Shown piece by piece: positions 33,433-42,786 of a DNA stretch of 44,757 nt; within the stretch, counting starts at the first letter, position 1, and each line of letters starts with the position of its first letter. This DNA comes from Lachnoclostridium sp. UBA5725. GTDB lineage: Bacteria; Bacillota; Clostridia; Lachnospirales; Lachnospiraceae. The position numbers and the translations under genes are program-made. The stretch is from assembly GCA_002419585.1 (NCBI GenBank), contig DIGJ01000014.1, positions 1-44,757 on the forward strand. The letters are read 5' to 3'. The notes beneath the pieces are model-generated. The model searched no databases. It saw nothing but the letters and a program-made list of their open reading frames with translations, and was not told the DNA's origin.

Positions 33433-34941
33433 TTACTTATCCAATGTCTTCATCGTAGGGAACAACAACACATCTCGAATCGCCGCCGAATCCGTCATCA
33501 GCATTACCAAACGGTCAATACCAATTCCAATTCCACCAGTAGGTGGCATACCATATTCCAACGCACAGATAAAGTCTTCATCCAAATGCTGTGCTTCTTC
33601 ATCACCAGCCGCAAACTGCTCTTCCTGTGCCATAAAACGTTCTTTCTGGTCAATTGGATCATTTAACTCTGAGAAAGCATTTGCCATTTCTCTCTTCGTA
33701 ATAAATAACTCAAAACGTTCTGTGAAGTTAGGATTTTCTGGTTTTTTCTTCGCAAGTGGAGAAATATCCGTTGGATGATCCATGATAAAGGTAGGTTGTT
33801 CCAAATGTTCTTCGCAGAATTCTTCGAAGAATAAATTGATGATTTCGCCGTATTTATGTCTTTCTTCATATTTTACATGATGCTCTTTCGCAGCTTTTCT
33901 TGCTTCTTCTAAGGTCGTAATTTCATTAAAATCAACGCCAGCATATTTCTTAACCGCATCTACCATCGTAAGACGTTCAAATGGCTTTCCAAGGTCGATT
34001 TCTACACCACCGTAGCTAATCTTTGTTGTACCGAGTACATTTTGTGCTACTGTACGGAAAATGCCTTCGGATAAGTCCATCATTCCATAGTAATCAGTAT
34101 AGGCCTGATATATCTCTAAGAGTGTAAATTCTGGGTTGTGACGAACGGACAATCCCTCATTACGGAATACTCGTCCCACTTCATACACTCGTTCAAGTCC
34201 ACCTACGATCAATCTCTTAAGGTATAATTCCAAAGAAATACGTAAGTTGAGATCTTCATCAAGTGAATTGTGATGCGTTGTAAAAGGTCTTGCAGCAGCA
34301 CCACCTGCCATTGGTACTAAGGTAGGTGTCTCTACTTCCATAAATCCTTGGTTATCTAGGTAATTACGGATTTCTTTTATAATAGCAGAACGTTTGATAA
34401 ACGTATCTTTTACTTCTGGATTTACAATCAAATCAATGTAACGCTGTCTATAACGTACATCGGTATCTTTTAAACCATGGAATTTTTCAGGTAAAATCTG
34501 CAAACTCTTGCTTAACAAGGTTACTTCAGAAGCATGAATGGATATTTCTTCTGTCTTTGTTTTAAATACTTCACCTTTAATTCCAACGATATCGCCAACG
34601 TCCATTTTCTTGAAATCTTTGTAAGATTCTTCCCCGATGGAGTCTCTTGCAACATAACTTTGAATATTTCCAAGTTTGTCCGCGATATTACAAAAAGATG
34701 CTTTACCCATAACACGTTTCGACATAACTCGACCTGCTACGGTTACACTCTTTCCTTCTAGGGTTTCAAAATTTGCTTTCACATCCGTTGTATGATGGGT
34801 TACATCAAATTTCATGATTTGAAATGGATCTTTCCCCTGTTCTTTGAGTTCTGCTAATTTATTATGACGAACTTTTAATAATTCGTTGATATCTACTTGT
34901 TGCTCAGTTTGTTGATTATTTTGTTGATTATTCTCAGCCAA
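33433..34941 (-). CDS. lysS: Lysyl-tRNA synthetase, class II
   Basis: A 502-residue enzyme that charges tRNA-Lys with lysine at the cost of ATP. The OB-fold anticodon-binding domain comes first (VTVAGRVMSKRVMGKASF). Class II motif 1 (GFMEVETPTL), motif 2 (RVFRNEGLSVRHNPEFTLLE) and motif 3 (GGIGIGIDRLVM) follow in order. I chose TTG 34941 because GGAG lies 8 bases before it; a GTG three codons upstream overlaps that site. It follows greA by 22 bases, the conserved greA-lysS operon of Firmicutes. The N-terminal Asn/Gln-rich stretch is a small lineage-specific extension. Confidence 0.97.
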   Translation of the reverse strand: MAENNQQNNQQTEQQVDINELLKVRHNKLAELKEQGKDPFQIMKFDVTHHTTDVKANFETLEGKSVTVAGRVMSKRVMGKASFCNIADKLGNIQSYVARDSIGEESYKDFKKMDVGDIVGIKGEVFKTKTEEISIHASEVTLLSKSLQILPEKFHGLKDTDVRYRQRYIDLIVNPEVKDTFIKRSAIIKEIRNYLDNQGFMEVETPTLVPMAGGAAARPFTTHHNSLDEDLNLRISLELYLKRLIVGGLERVYEVGRVFRNEGLSVRHNPEFTLLEIYQAYTDYYGMMDLSEGIFRTVAQNVLGTTKISYGGVEIDLGKPFERLTMVDAVKKYAGVDFNEITTLEEARKAAKEHHVKYEERHKYGEIINLFFEEFCEEHLEQPTFIMDHPTDISPLAKKKPENPNFTERFELFITKREMANAFSELNDPIDQKERFMAQEEQFAAGDEEAQHLDEDFICALEYGMPPTGGIGIGIDRLVMLMTDSAAIRDVLLFPTMKTLDK

Positions 34942-34963
34942 CGTAAACACTCCTTTATTCGCT

Positions 34964-35446
34964 TTAGTTAGATTTTTGAATTTCTAAGATTTTGTATTTG
35001 ATTTCTCCAGCCTGTGTTTCAACAGAAATAGTGGCTCCTTTTTTGGAACCAATTAAAGCTTTTCCTACAGGGGATTCGTTTGAGATTTTTCCCTTCAAGC
35101 TGTTTGCTTCGGTTGAACCAACAATTTTGTATTCTAATTCATCACCAAATTCTAAGTCTTTGATGATTACTTTACATCCAATATTAATTTTATTTACATC
35201 AACGTCTTCTTCTACGACTACTTCCGCATTTTTAAGGATTTTATCAATCTCTTCAATACGTGCTTCGATATCACGTTGTTCATCTTTGGCTGCATCGTAT
35301 TCTGCATTTTCGGACAAGTCTCCTTGCTCTCTTGCTTCTTTGATTTTTTCAGCAACCTGTTTTCTCTTATTAACCTTTAATTCTTGTAATTCTTCTTCTA
35401 ATTGCTTCAAGCCTTCATAGGTTAAAATATTCTTCTTCTCCGCCAT
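34964..35446 (-). CDS. greA: Transcription elongation factor GreA
   Basis: A 160-residue factor that rescues backtracked RNA polymerase by stimulating cleavage of the transcript. The N-terminal coiled coil with the acidic tip segment GDLSENAEYDAAKDEQ is clear, and the C-terminal FKBP-like domain has SPVGKALIGSKKG. ATG 35446 has GGAGG 8 bases before it; an upstream ATG six codons earlier lies on that site. A consensus promoter stands about 50 bases upstream, and lysS follows in the same operon. Confidence 0.97.
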   Translation of the reverse strand: MAEKKNILTYEGLKQLEEELQELKVNKRKQVAEKIKEAREQGDLSENAEYDAAKDEQRDIEARIEEIDKILKNAEVVVEEDVDVNKINIGCKVIIKDLEFGDELEYKIVGSTEANSLKGKISNESPVGKALIGSKKGATISVETQAGEIKYKILEIQKSN

Positions 35447-35500
35447 ACGTTGTTCCTCCATCAACTTTTATTACTTTTCGTACAATTTTACATTCTTTGT

Positions 35501-35529
35501 ATTATATCGTAAGAATATTGTCTTGTCAA
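35501..35529 (-). promoter_or_regulatory. Consensus sigma-A promoter of greA-lysS
   Basis: TTGACA, a 17-base spacer and TATAAT, all perfect, read on the minus strand. Transcription would begin near 35494 and leave a leader of about 48 bases. No operator-like palindrome overlaps it, which suits a housekeeping operon. Confidence 0.9.
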
Positions 35530-35674
35530 TGTAATCTGCTTTTTGTTTCACTGTTTCACTGATAATAAGCAGTATATGCCAACTTGATAAATAAATGTAA
35601 CTAAATTTGCAAAAAATTTTTAATATCTCTTCTTTATATAAGTGCAATATTCTATTTGTAAGCAAACTGCCTCT

Positions 35675-36895
35675 CTACAATAAATCGATATCAAGCACGG
35701 TCTGCAACATTACGTTGGCACCTTTCCAACAATTCTCCATTGGAGTATACTCCTTCTCACAATGACTATGTCCTTTTATACTCGGAACAAAAATCATTGT
35801 AGTAGGAACTACATCACTTACAAATTGCGCATCATGTCCTGGGCCACTATAGATACGCATTGCTGAGTATCCACATTGTTTGGCATTTTTTTCTACATAA
35901 TCCACATATAACTTATGAAAGGTCACTGTTTTTCTAGACCAAAGTTCCTGGTATTTGACCTGGCAACCTACCACTTCTTTTGGTACACGGTTTATTATTT
36001 CAACTACTTGATCAATTACCTTCGTATCCTGATGTCTCGCATCTAAAGTAAATCGAACTTCATCTGGAATAATCGTATGAATATTAGGAGAAGCTACTAT
36101 TCTGCCAGTTGTATATACCAACTTATTATCCAAACAATCCAGTTCGTCATGAAGATACTGAATTACCTTGGTTGCCGCATACAAAGCATCTTTCCGATAT
36201 TTCATTGGTGTTGTACCCGCATGATCTGCTTGACCATAGCAGGAAAATTCATAATTTACCATTCCACAAACACCTTCGACAATACCAATATCCTTCTTTT
36301 CTGCTTCAAGAACAGGTCCTTGTTCAATGTGTAACTCTAAGAAAGCCAAACTATCTTTTGGGTTCATTCGATTGTCAATCGTTCCCTTGTATCCGCTTTT
36401 CTCCAATGCTTCTTCAAAGGAAATGCCTTCTGTATCCATAGACTTCAACATTTTTTCTTTATCAAATTTTTGGCAAACTACTCCAGATGACATCATTGCA
36501 GGATCAAATCTTGCACCTTCTTCATTGGTCCAAATAACCAATGTAATTGGATGTCTATGTTTTATCTTCTCTATTACAATTGTTTCGATTACTTCAAGCG
36601 CGGTTAAAACTCCAAGAATCCCATCATAATTGCCCCCTCGAATAACCGAGTCCAGATGAGAACCCATTAATATAGCTGGAAGACCTTCTTCCCCTTTTAA
36701 TGTTGCATATATATTTGCCATATCATCCATCTTTACGTCCATACACAGTTTTTCACAACGTTTCAAAACTTCTTGTCTTGCTTCTAACGCTGATGCAGAT
36801 AAGGAAAGCCGGGTAATTCCACCCCGTCCAGTATCTCCAAACCGAGCAAATGTATTAATCTTTTCTTCCATTCTTTCTTTATTACAATAAATCAT
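35675..36895 (-). CDS. M20-type N-carbamoyl-amino-acid hydrolase / allantoate amidohydrolase
   Basis: A 406-residue zinc enzyme of the hydantoinase/carbamoylase amidase family, which removes carbamoyl or ureido groups in ureide or hydantoin breakdown. Metal ligands appear in GSHLDSV (His 80), NYDGILG (Asp 91) and TNEEGARF (Glu 125-126). The dimerisation domain has HIEQGPVLE and the end has GPGHDAQF. The start has AGGAG at 9 bases. It stands alone, not in a purine catabolism cluster in this window, so the true substrate is open between allantoate and N-carbamoyl amino acids. Confidence 0.88.
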   Translation of the reverse strand: MIYCNKERMEEKINTFARFGDTGRGGITRLSLSASALEARQEVLKRCEKLCMDVKMDDMANIYATLKGEEGLPAILMGSHLDSVIRGGNYDGILGVLTALEVIETIVIEKIKHRHPITLVIWTNEEGARFDPAMMSSGVVCQKFDKEKMLKSMDTEGISFEEALEKSGYKGTIDNRMNPKDSLAFLELHIEQGPVLEAEKKDIGIVEGVCGMVNYEFSCYGQADHAGTTPMKYRKDALYAATKVIQYLHDELDCLDNKLVYTTGRIVASPNIHTIIPDEVRFTLDARHQDTKVIDQVVEIINRVPKEVVGCQVKYQELWSRKTVTFHKLYVDYVEKNAKQCGYSAMRIYSGPGHDAQFVSDVVPTTMIFVPSIKGHSHCEKEYTPMENCWKGANVMLQTVLDIDLL

Positions 36896-36935
36896 TTTAT
36901 AGATCTCCTTAATTACAAACTACAACCACTCACCC

Positions 36936-38525
36936 CTACTGTTCCATCGGCAGTACAATTTCAAATTCTGTTTTGTATTTTTTCTTTGGCGGAATAATGA
37001 GGCGAATAGTCCCTTTATGTGCACGTATGACACGATCAACGATGGCAAGTCCAAGACCAGATCCGTGCTTATTATTCCTGGAATCATCTCCTACAACAAA
37101 TGGATCAAAAATGCAATCTTCCATTCCTTTTGGGATGCCGACTCCATCATCTGCTATGCGAAGGACAATCCAGTCATGTTGTTTTTTTAGTTGAAAGAAA
37201 ATGGTCGTTCCCTTTTTATTATGTTTTAATGCGTTTCCCAGTATATTATCATAAACTCGTCGCATTTGAAGGCTATCAAACGATACCATGATTCTTTCTT
37301 CTGGAATATCTGCTTCTAATAGAAACTTATTATTATCAATTTCTTCATATTTTATAGCCAGATATTCTCTTATTTCTTCACAAATATCTTTCGTTTGAAA
37401 ATCAAGGTGAAAATCGGGATGTTCTAGCTTATTAAATTCGTAGAACGTGTTGATTAATTCTGTCAGACCATCCGCCTTTTGGTAAATCGTCTTTATGTAT
37501 TGATCTTTCTTACTTTCCTGTATAATAATACCATCGCAGATAGCTTTTGAATAACCTTTAATTACGGTAATTGGTGTCTTTAAATCATGAGATATGTCGG
37601 CAAGCATTTTTTGCTTATCGATTGCCAGCTTTTCTTTCTCTTTTTCGCTCTCGATTAGTAAAGAAGACATTTTATTAAAACTTTCACAAATCTGAACAAA
37701 CTCCTTTGGTCCATTGTAGCATATTTCACCCTTATGTTTTTCTTCGGCAAAATCGAGCATAGCTGCATTTAGCATCATCAATGGTATCTTTATTTTTTTA
37801 TTTAACAAAAGCACAAAAGCAACAATCATTACGACATAACACATAATAAAAATAGGGATAATGAGCATCATAAGCTGAGAAGCTTTTTCCCAGCTTTCGT
37901 AATCCAGATAGTTAGCATACATGACCATCGTATTTTTTTCGCCATCAAGGGTCGTGAATGCCAGCTTTCTCACGTCATATTTCCTTAAATCGAGAAGTTC
38001 AATTTCTTCTTTTGTAAACGATTTGTGATTGGTATCCATATTATCAAATATTACCTGATAGTTTGCATCTAGAATCAAAAAGCCGATATCTTCATATCCC
38101 GCTTCGTAATCTTTTATATACTGGATTAAATAATTCGTTTCTCCCTTTTTGGTTTTGTACTCGGTTAGTATCATATTGCTATTTAGATCATAATCCGCAA
38201 TGCATTCTAATTCTCCACTCGTATAGGCGGTTCTTTTACTAACCTTACTTTTATAAATTATCGTTCCTTCTTCATTTAGTATTTCAAAATATCCATCACG
38301 TCCAAATAGTCTTTGTGCGTCAATCTTTTTGTATTGTTCGCTATGCAACCGATTTATCTGCTTTGGTAGTTTCTCTAGTTTTGCTTCGATGTAAGTTTTA
38401 TCGCTAATTATGGTAAACATCGCAAATAAAAGCAGCAATACCGTTGCAATGGCTAAGGTAAAATATATGTAATTTCGAACCAACAATCCTAAAAAGCTTC
38501 CTTGTTTTTTGCTATTGTTTTTCAA
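36936..38525 (-). CDS. Sensor histidine kinase
   Basis: A 529-residue membrane kinase. Two membrane segments (about residues 17-40 and 218-241) enclose an outer sensor part of about 175 residues. A HAMP-like stretch follows, then the phosphorylated His 313 in ISHDLKTPIT, the N box NILGNALKHN, the G1 motif DDGVGIP and GSGLGLAIVDR. It starts with TTG and overlaps the response regulator by 14 bases. As the last gene of the operon with an ABC exporter and SLH protein, it likely senses a wall or antimicrobial stress; that is inference. Confidence 0.92.
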   Translation of the reverse strand: MKNNSKKQGSFLGLLVRNYIYFTLAIATVLLLLFAMFTIISDKTYIEAKLEKLPKQINRLHSEQYKKIDAQRLFGRDGYFEILNEEGTIIYKSKVSKRTAYTSGELECIADYDLNSNMILTEYKTKKGETNYLIQYIKDYEAGYEDIGFLILDANYQVIFDNMDTNHKSFTKEEIELLDLRKYDVRKLAFTTLDGEKNTMVMYANYLDYESWEKASQLMMLIIPIFIMCYVVMIVAFVLLLNKKIKIPLMMLNAAMLDFAEEKHKGEICYNGPKEFVQICESFNKMSSLLIESEKEKEKLAIDKQKMLADISHDLKTPITVIKGYSKAICDGIIIQESKKDQYIKTIYQKADGLTELINTFYEFNKLEHPDFHLDFQTKDICEEIREYLAIKYEEIDNNKFLLEADIPEERIMVSFDSLQMRRVYDNILGNALKHNKKGTTIFFQLKKQHDWIVLRIADDGVGIPKGMEDCIFDPFVVGDDSRNNKHGSGLGLAIVDRVIRAHKGTIRLIIPPKKKYKTEFEIVLPMEQ

Positions 38526-39216
38526 TTTTATATCCCACCCCGCGTACGGTTTTTATGTATCTTGGCGTTTTACTATTATCTTCAATTTTTTCTCTTAGCT
38601 TGGACATATGGACCATTAATGTACTGTCGTCATTTTCAAAATATGCACCATTTATATTTTCATAAATCTGTACCTTGGTATAGACTCTCCCTGGTGATTG
38701 CATAAGCATTACTAATATCTTATATTCCATTGGTGTGAGTGCAATTTCATTGTCTCCTTTGGTTAATAACAAGGTTTGAGTATCTAATACCAAATCGCCT
38801 ACCCGAAGTATATTATTATTGTTATTTTCCGTCTCGATGTTTTCGCCAAAACAGTAGACCCGACGCAAATTTGCATGAATGCGAGCTATGATTTCAAGGG
38901 GATTAAAAGGCTTTGTCAGATAATCATCCGCACCAACATTCAGGCCAAGTATCTTATCACTATCTAAATTTTTAGCCGATAAAATGATAATTGGAATATT
39001 ACTAATTTCCCGAATCTTTTTCGTAAGCTCAAATCCATTCATGCGAGGCATCATAATATCAATGACAGCCAGATCTATTTTTTCTTCTTTCACGATCGCA
39101 TAGGCATCAAATCCATTGGTAGCGGAAAATACGGTAAATCCCTCATTTTCCATATATAATTTTAACAATTCAACGATATCTTCATCATCTTCTGCTACTA
39201 ATATCTTGTCATTCAT
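38512..39216 (-). CDS. OmpR-type response regulator
   Basis: A 234-residue DNA-binding regulator. The receiver domain has the acidic pair EDDED near residues 9-13, the phosphate acceptor Asp 53 in AVIDIMMPRMNG and the lysine in YLTKPFNP. The C-terminal winged helix has ALTPMEYKILVMLMQSPGRV and VRGVGYKIE. I chose ATG 39216, with GAGG 7 bases before it. It pairs with the overlapping histidine kinase and follows the ABC permease by 45 bases. Confidence 0.95.
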   Translation of the reverse strand: MNDKILVAEDDEDIVELLKLYMENEGFTVFSATNGFDAYAIVKEEKIDLAVIDIMMPRMNGFELTKKIREISNIPIIILSAKNLDSDKILGLNVGADDYLTKPFNPLEIIARIHANLRRVYCFGENIETENNNNNILRVGDLVLDTQTLLLTKGDNEIALTPMEYKILVMLMQSPGRVYTKVQIYENINGAYFENDDSTLMVHMSKLREKIEDNSKTPRYIKTVRGVGYKIEKQ

Positions 39217-39261
39217 ATTACTACCTCGCTTTCCATTCACGCTATATTCCTTATTATAACA

Positions 39262-40434
39262 TTATTCTCCTCTTAGAGCATCTATTGGATTTAACAATGC
39301 CGCTTTTTTTGCAGGCATATAACCAAAAACCACTCCTGTTCCGACGGATACCGTAAATGAAATGATGATGGACGTGATGCTAGGTGACGCCTGCATATTG
39401 CTTAATTTTCCAATCAAAAGCACCAAAAGCACACCCACTAGTATCCCAATCAATCCTCCAATTCCACTTACTGCTGCCGCTTCAATAATAAATTGATTTA
39501 AAATATCTCTTCGCCTTGCGCCAAGTGATTTACGGATACCAATTTCTTGTGTACGCTCCGTAACCGAGACGAGCATGATATTCATAATTCCGATACCAGC
39601 TACCAGCAAAGATATTGCAGCAATACCCGCAAGTGCCAGAGCTAACATACCCATAATTGTATTCATAGAGCTAATCATAGATGACATACTAAATGCGTAA
39701 AAATAATCGCGATTTCCTATTTTTTCATAAAGCCAGGTTTCTAGTTTTGCAACGAGCGGGTCCGCTAAAGTTGAATCCACTGCCATCATTTCATAGCTTC
39801 CAATTTCTGTACTTTTACTCATACGAATCACTTTCGAGTAGGAAACGTAAATACAATCATCGGCAGACCCCTTTTTTCGACCCGCCACTTCCTTTACTCT
39901 TCCTACAACTTGAAACGTTTCGCCGTTTATTTTAATGGTCTCACCGATACCATTTCCCTTACCAAAAAGTTTATCCTCTACATAGGCTCCAATGACACAG
40001 TTATTTTGCCGCAGTAAGACATCTGCGTAATTAATAAAACGCCCCTCTTTCAAAGTAAGTGATTTAATTTCTGCATAGGTCTCGCTTACTCCCTTCACAT
40101 TTGCCTTAAATTTTGTTTCAGCATTCTTTACTACATACTTTTGTTCCAAGGAGGGTGATATTTCTTTGATCAAATCTTGGTTATCATTATAGAACTGATA
40201 CATATCCTTTTCGGTTACCATGCGATTACCATTTTTTTGAACATAGACGCTAATACTGTTGATTCCCATGTCCGCATAACTACTCTCTATTTTCTTGGTC
40301 AGGCCATTCATAATACCAACGATGATAATAACCGATGCAACACCTATGATCATTCCAAGCATTGTTAATATCGCACGCATGCGGTTTGACAGAATACTTT
40401 TTATCGCCAGACGAAAGGATTGCGTAATATTCAT
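39262..40434 (-). CDS. MacB-like ABC transporter permease (FtsX type)
   Basis: A 390-residue permease with one N-terminal membrane helix (AILTMLGMIIGVASVIIIVGI), a large outer domain of about 220 residues, and three C-terminal helices with the family's MNIMLVSVTERTQEIGIRKSLGA segment. This is the MacB/YknZ layout. It forms the exporter with the ATPase encoded 18 bases upstream. Substrate unknown: a peptide, lipid or antimicrobial compound is usual for the family. Confidence 0.92.
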   Translation of the reverse strand: MNITQSFRLAIKSILSNRMRAILTMLGMIIGVASVIIIVGIMNGLTKKIESSYADMGINSISVYVQKNGNRMVTEKDMYQFYNDNQDLIKEISPSLEQKYVVKNAETKFKANVKGVSETYAEIKSLTLKEGRFINYADVLLRQNNCVIGAYVEDKLFGKGNGIGETIKINGETFQVVGRVKEVAGRKKGSADDCIYVSYSKVIRMSKSTEIGSYEMMAVDSTLADPLVAKLETWLYEKIGNRDYFYAFSMSSMISSMNTIMGMLALALAGIAAISLLVAGIGIMNIMLVSVTERTQEIGIRKSLGARRRDILNQFIIEAAAVSGIGGLIGILVGVLLVLLIGKLSNMQASPSITSIIISFTVSVGTGVVFGYMPAKKAALLNPIDALRGE

Positions 40435-40452
40435 GTTTCTTTCTCCTTTTCT

Positions 40453-41169
40453 TTACTGATTTTGACTTTTGTACTCCTCCACGTCGCCATCGAAAATTAT
40501 TTTTCCATCCATTAGATTAACAATGCGTTCTGCCTGTAACGCAACGGACTGGTCATGCGTGATTAATACAATGGTATTACCTTTGTCATGAAGCTTTTTC
40601 AAAAAACCCAATACATCTTTTGTTGTCTTGGAATCCAGCGCACCCGTTGGCTCATCCGCTAAGATGAGAGAAGGATTTCCCGCAAGTGCCCTCGCAATAG
40701 AAACTCGTTGCTGTTGTCCTCCGGATAACTGCTTTGGAAACTTGTTCCATTTTTCTTCCAGTCCTACTTCTTTTAGTGCCTGCATTGCCCTTTCTTTTCG
40801 ATTCACGGAATCTACCCCTGCATACAGCAAAGGTAGTTCAACATTTTCAATTACATTGAGTTTAGAAAGAAGGTAATATTGCTGGAATATAAATCCCACC
40901 ATCTTATTTCGGATGGTTGCTAATTCGTCATCTTTCATATGACTTACATTGGTTCCTTGTATCCAGTATTCTCCACTGGTTGGTACATCAAGAGCTCCTA
41001 TAATATTCATCGTTGTTGACTTTCCACTTCCTGATTTACCGATGATTGCAACAAATTCACCTTTGCAAATAGTAAGATTAATACCATCATTGGCACGCAC
41101 TTCTTCGTCACCAATTTGGTAGTACTTGCATACTTCTTTTAATTCAATCAAAACTTCCTTACTCTTCAT
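40453..41169 (-). CDS. MacB-like ABC transporter ATPase
   Basis: A 238-residue ABC ATPase of the LolD/MacB type. Walker A is GKSGSGKST (residues 44-52), the signature is LSGGQQQR, and Walker B is LILADEPTGALD with the H-loop LITHD. The start ATG overlaps the stop region of the adaptor gene, so the two are coupled; a GTG six codons upstream is another possible start. It powers the permease encoded next. Confidence 0.95.
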   Translation of the reverse strand: MKSKEVLIELKEVCKYYQIGDEEVRANDGINLTICKGEFVAIIGKSGSGKSTTMNIIGALDVPTSGEYWIQGTNVSHMKDDELATIRNKMVGFIFQQYYLLSKLNVIENVELPLLYAGVDSVNRKERAMQALKEVGLEEKWNKFPKQLSGGQQQRVSIARALAGNPSLILADEPTGALDSKTTKDVLGFLKKLHDKGNTIVLITHDQSVALQAERIVNLMDGKIIFDGDVEEYKSQNQ

Positions 41170-42775
41170 ATCCCATCTCTTCCCCACTATCTTCCATTAC
41201 CTCTTGTGGCAGATAAACCTTATCACCTTTTGATAATCCTTTTATGATCTCGATATCGGTGCCATCGCTGATACCAACCGTAACTTCTTGCTTTCGAAAG
41301 CCGCTTGGTACATCGGTTTCTTCTTTTGCCTTTTTGTCTTCAACATAGACAAAATTTCCGCGAATCAGAGCATTGGAAGGTATTGTAATCGCATCTTTCG
41401 CTTCTTCTACCACAACTTCTCCATTTACATTCATCCCTGGTAACATTTTACCGTACTGTTCAACGCGCGCTGTTACTGGATACTGTGTAACACCACCATC
41501 ACTAATATTGGCTTCAATACTGATGCTGGTGATTACTCCCTCATATTTATCACTAGGTAATGCATCGGCTGTGATATCAATTTTTTGACCTTCACTTAGT
41601 TTTTGAACATCCGTTTCATCAATCATCATAGAAAAATTCATTGCTGACAGATCGTAAATCAAGCAAAGAGGATCTTTCGAGGTTGTTGCATTTATGATAT
41701 CACCTTGTTTTATGTTCTTTTTCACGATTTTTCCAGCGATTGGAGACTTAATTTCATAATCCGTCTTGTTTTTCGTTAGATTTTTCAATTCTGCTTTTGC
41801 CTCATCCACTGCAGACTTTGCATTTTCTAGCTGCTCATTCACTTCATTGGTCTGTGTAACGAATGAATTTCTTTTAATCGATACGATCGTATCACCCTCT
41901 TGTACGAAGCTTCCCTCTTTTGCTGATACACTTTCCACTACACCGGAAACAGTAGCTACAATATTTTCTTCATACATTGGAGAAAACGTTCCTTCATCGC
42001 TACCAAAGGAGCTACCTATTTTAGCACTCGCCTTATCATTTGCAGAGATACCACCTGGATTTTTTACTTCGATTGTCACGTATCGGACCACACGATTCTG
42101 GCTCATTTTTTCTTTATAATCATTTACTTTGATTACTTTGCCTTTTATTTTTTCCCCGGAAAACGACAGTATTACAGTCGCGCTTTTTCCAACTGTTTTG
42201 TTCGACACCAGATTTGCAGAAAAAGGAATCAATAACTGCATTTTCTCATTGTTATATAGCTTTCCAATGACTGTACTTCCCTCTGTAATGGTATCTCCTA
42301 CCTTTGTTTCCATATTTTTTATGTATCCATCTTTATTCGCTGAAACACTATACTTTTCATATTTTTCGAGGGTTGTCTGTGACGTCTTTTTCATACGTGC
42401 ATAGCTTCTTTTCTTACGATCCAGATTTTCTTTTGCAAGCTTTATCTTGCTGTCCAGATTATCGGAGGATATCCGGTATAAAACCTGTCCTTTTTCCACG
42501 GTATCTCCAACTTCAAAATCAGAGTATGTAACATTACCTTCGATTCCGGATAATGGCCAAACGGAATAGGAATTAAGTGCAGATACTTTACCGGTTGTTG
42601 TAATCATTTCCTTGATATCTTTGATTGCAACTTCTTGCGTAGTATATTCTGCTTGACTACTATTTTTTGCATTTCCTTTTTTCCAAAACGTAAGCAATGC
42701 GATTACTATAATTACAAACAGTACGATTGCAAGTGTAATCTTTTTCTTCTTACTCATTTTCTTCATGCTTTTCAC
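41159..42775 (-). CDS. HlyD/MacA-like exporter adaptor
   Basis: A 538-residue adaptor of the HlyD/RND-periplasmic type. One N-terminal membrane helix (ITLAIVLFVIIVIALLTFW) is followed by lipoyl-like parts (VGDTVEKGQVLYRI and KSPIAGKIVKKNIKQGD), a coiled-coil hairpin, and beta-barrel parts (MLPGMNVNGEVVV). In Gram-positives such adaptors (YknX-like) work in the wall space with MacB-type exporters. It starts with GTG behind GGAG at about 7 bases. It lies 11 bases after the SLH-domain gene. It is longer than the usual 370-400 residues, with a second lipoyl-like unit. Confidence 0.9.
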   Translation of the reverse strand: MKSMKKMSKKKKITLAIVLFVIIVIALLTFWKKGNAKNSSQAEYTTQEVAIKDIKEMITTTGKVSALNSYSVWPLSGIEGNVTYSDFEVGDTVEKGQVLYRISSDNLDSKIKLAKENLDRKKRSYARMKKTSQTTLEKYEKYSVSANKDGYIKNMETKVGDTITEGSTVIGKLYNNEKMQLLIPFSANLVSNKTVGKSATVILSFSGEKIKGKVIKVNDYKEKMSQNRVVRYVTIEVKNPGGISANDKASAKIGSSFGSDEGTFSPMYEENIVATVSGVVESVSAKEGSFVQEGDTIVSIKRNSFVTQTNEVNEQLENAKSAVDEAKAELKNLTKNKTDYEIKSPIAGKIVKKNIKQGDIINATTSKDPLCLIYDLSAMNFSMMIDETDVQKLSEGQKIDITADALPSDKYEGVITSISIEANISDGGVTQYPVTARVEQYGKMLPGMNVNGEVVVEEAKDAITIPSNALIRGNFVYVEDKKAKEETDVPSGFRKQEVTVGISDGTDIEIIKGLSKGDKVYLPQEVMEDSGEEMGYEE

Positions 42776-42786
42776 TTTTTTTCTCC

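Noticed and set aside
34992..35420. 142-codon open frame on the plus strand
   Set aside because: It is the antisense of greA, Ser/Thr-rich as expected from a reversed Glu/Lys-rich coiled coil, with no start signal.
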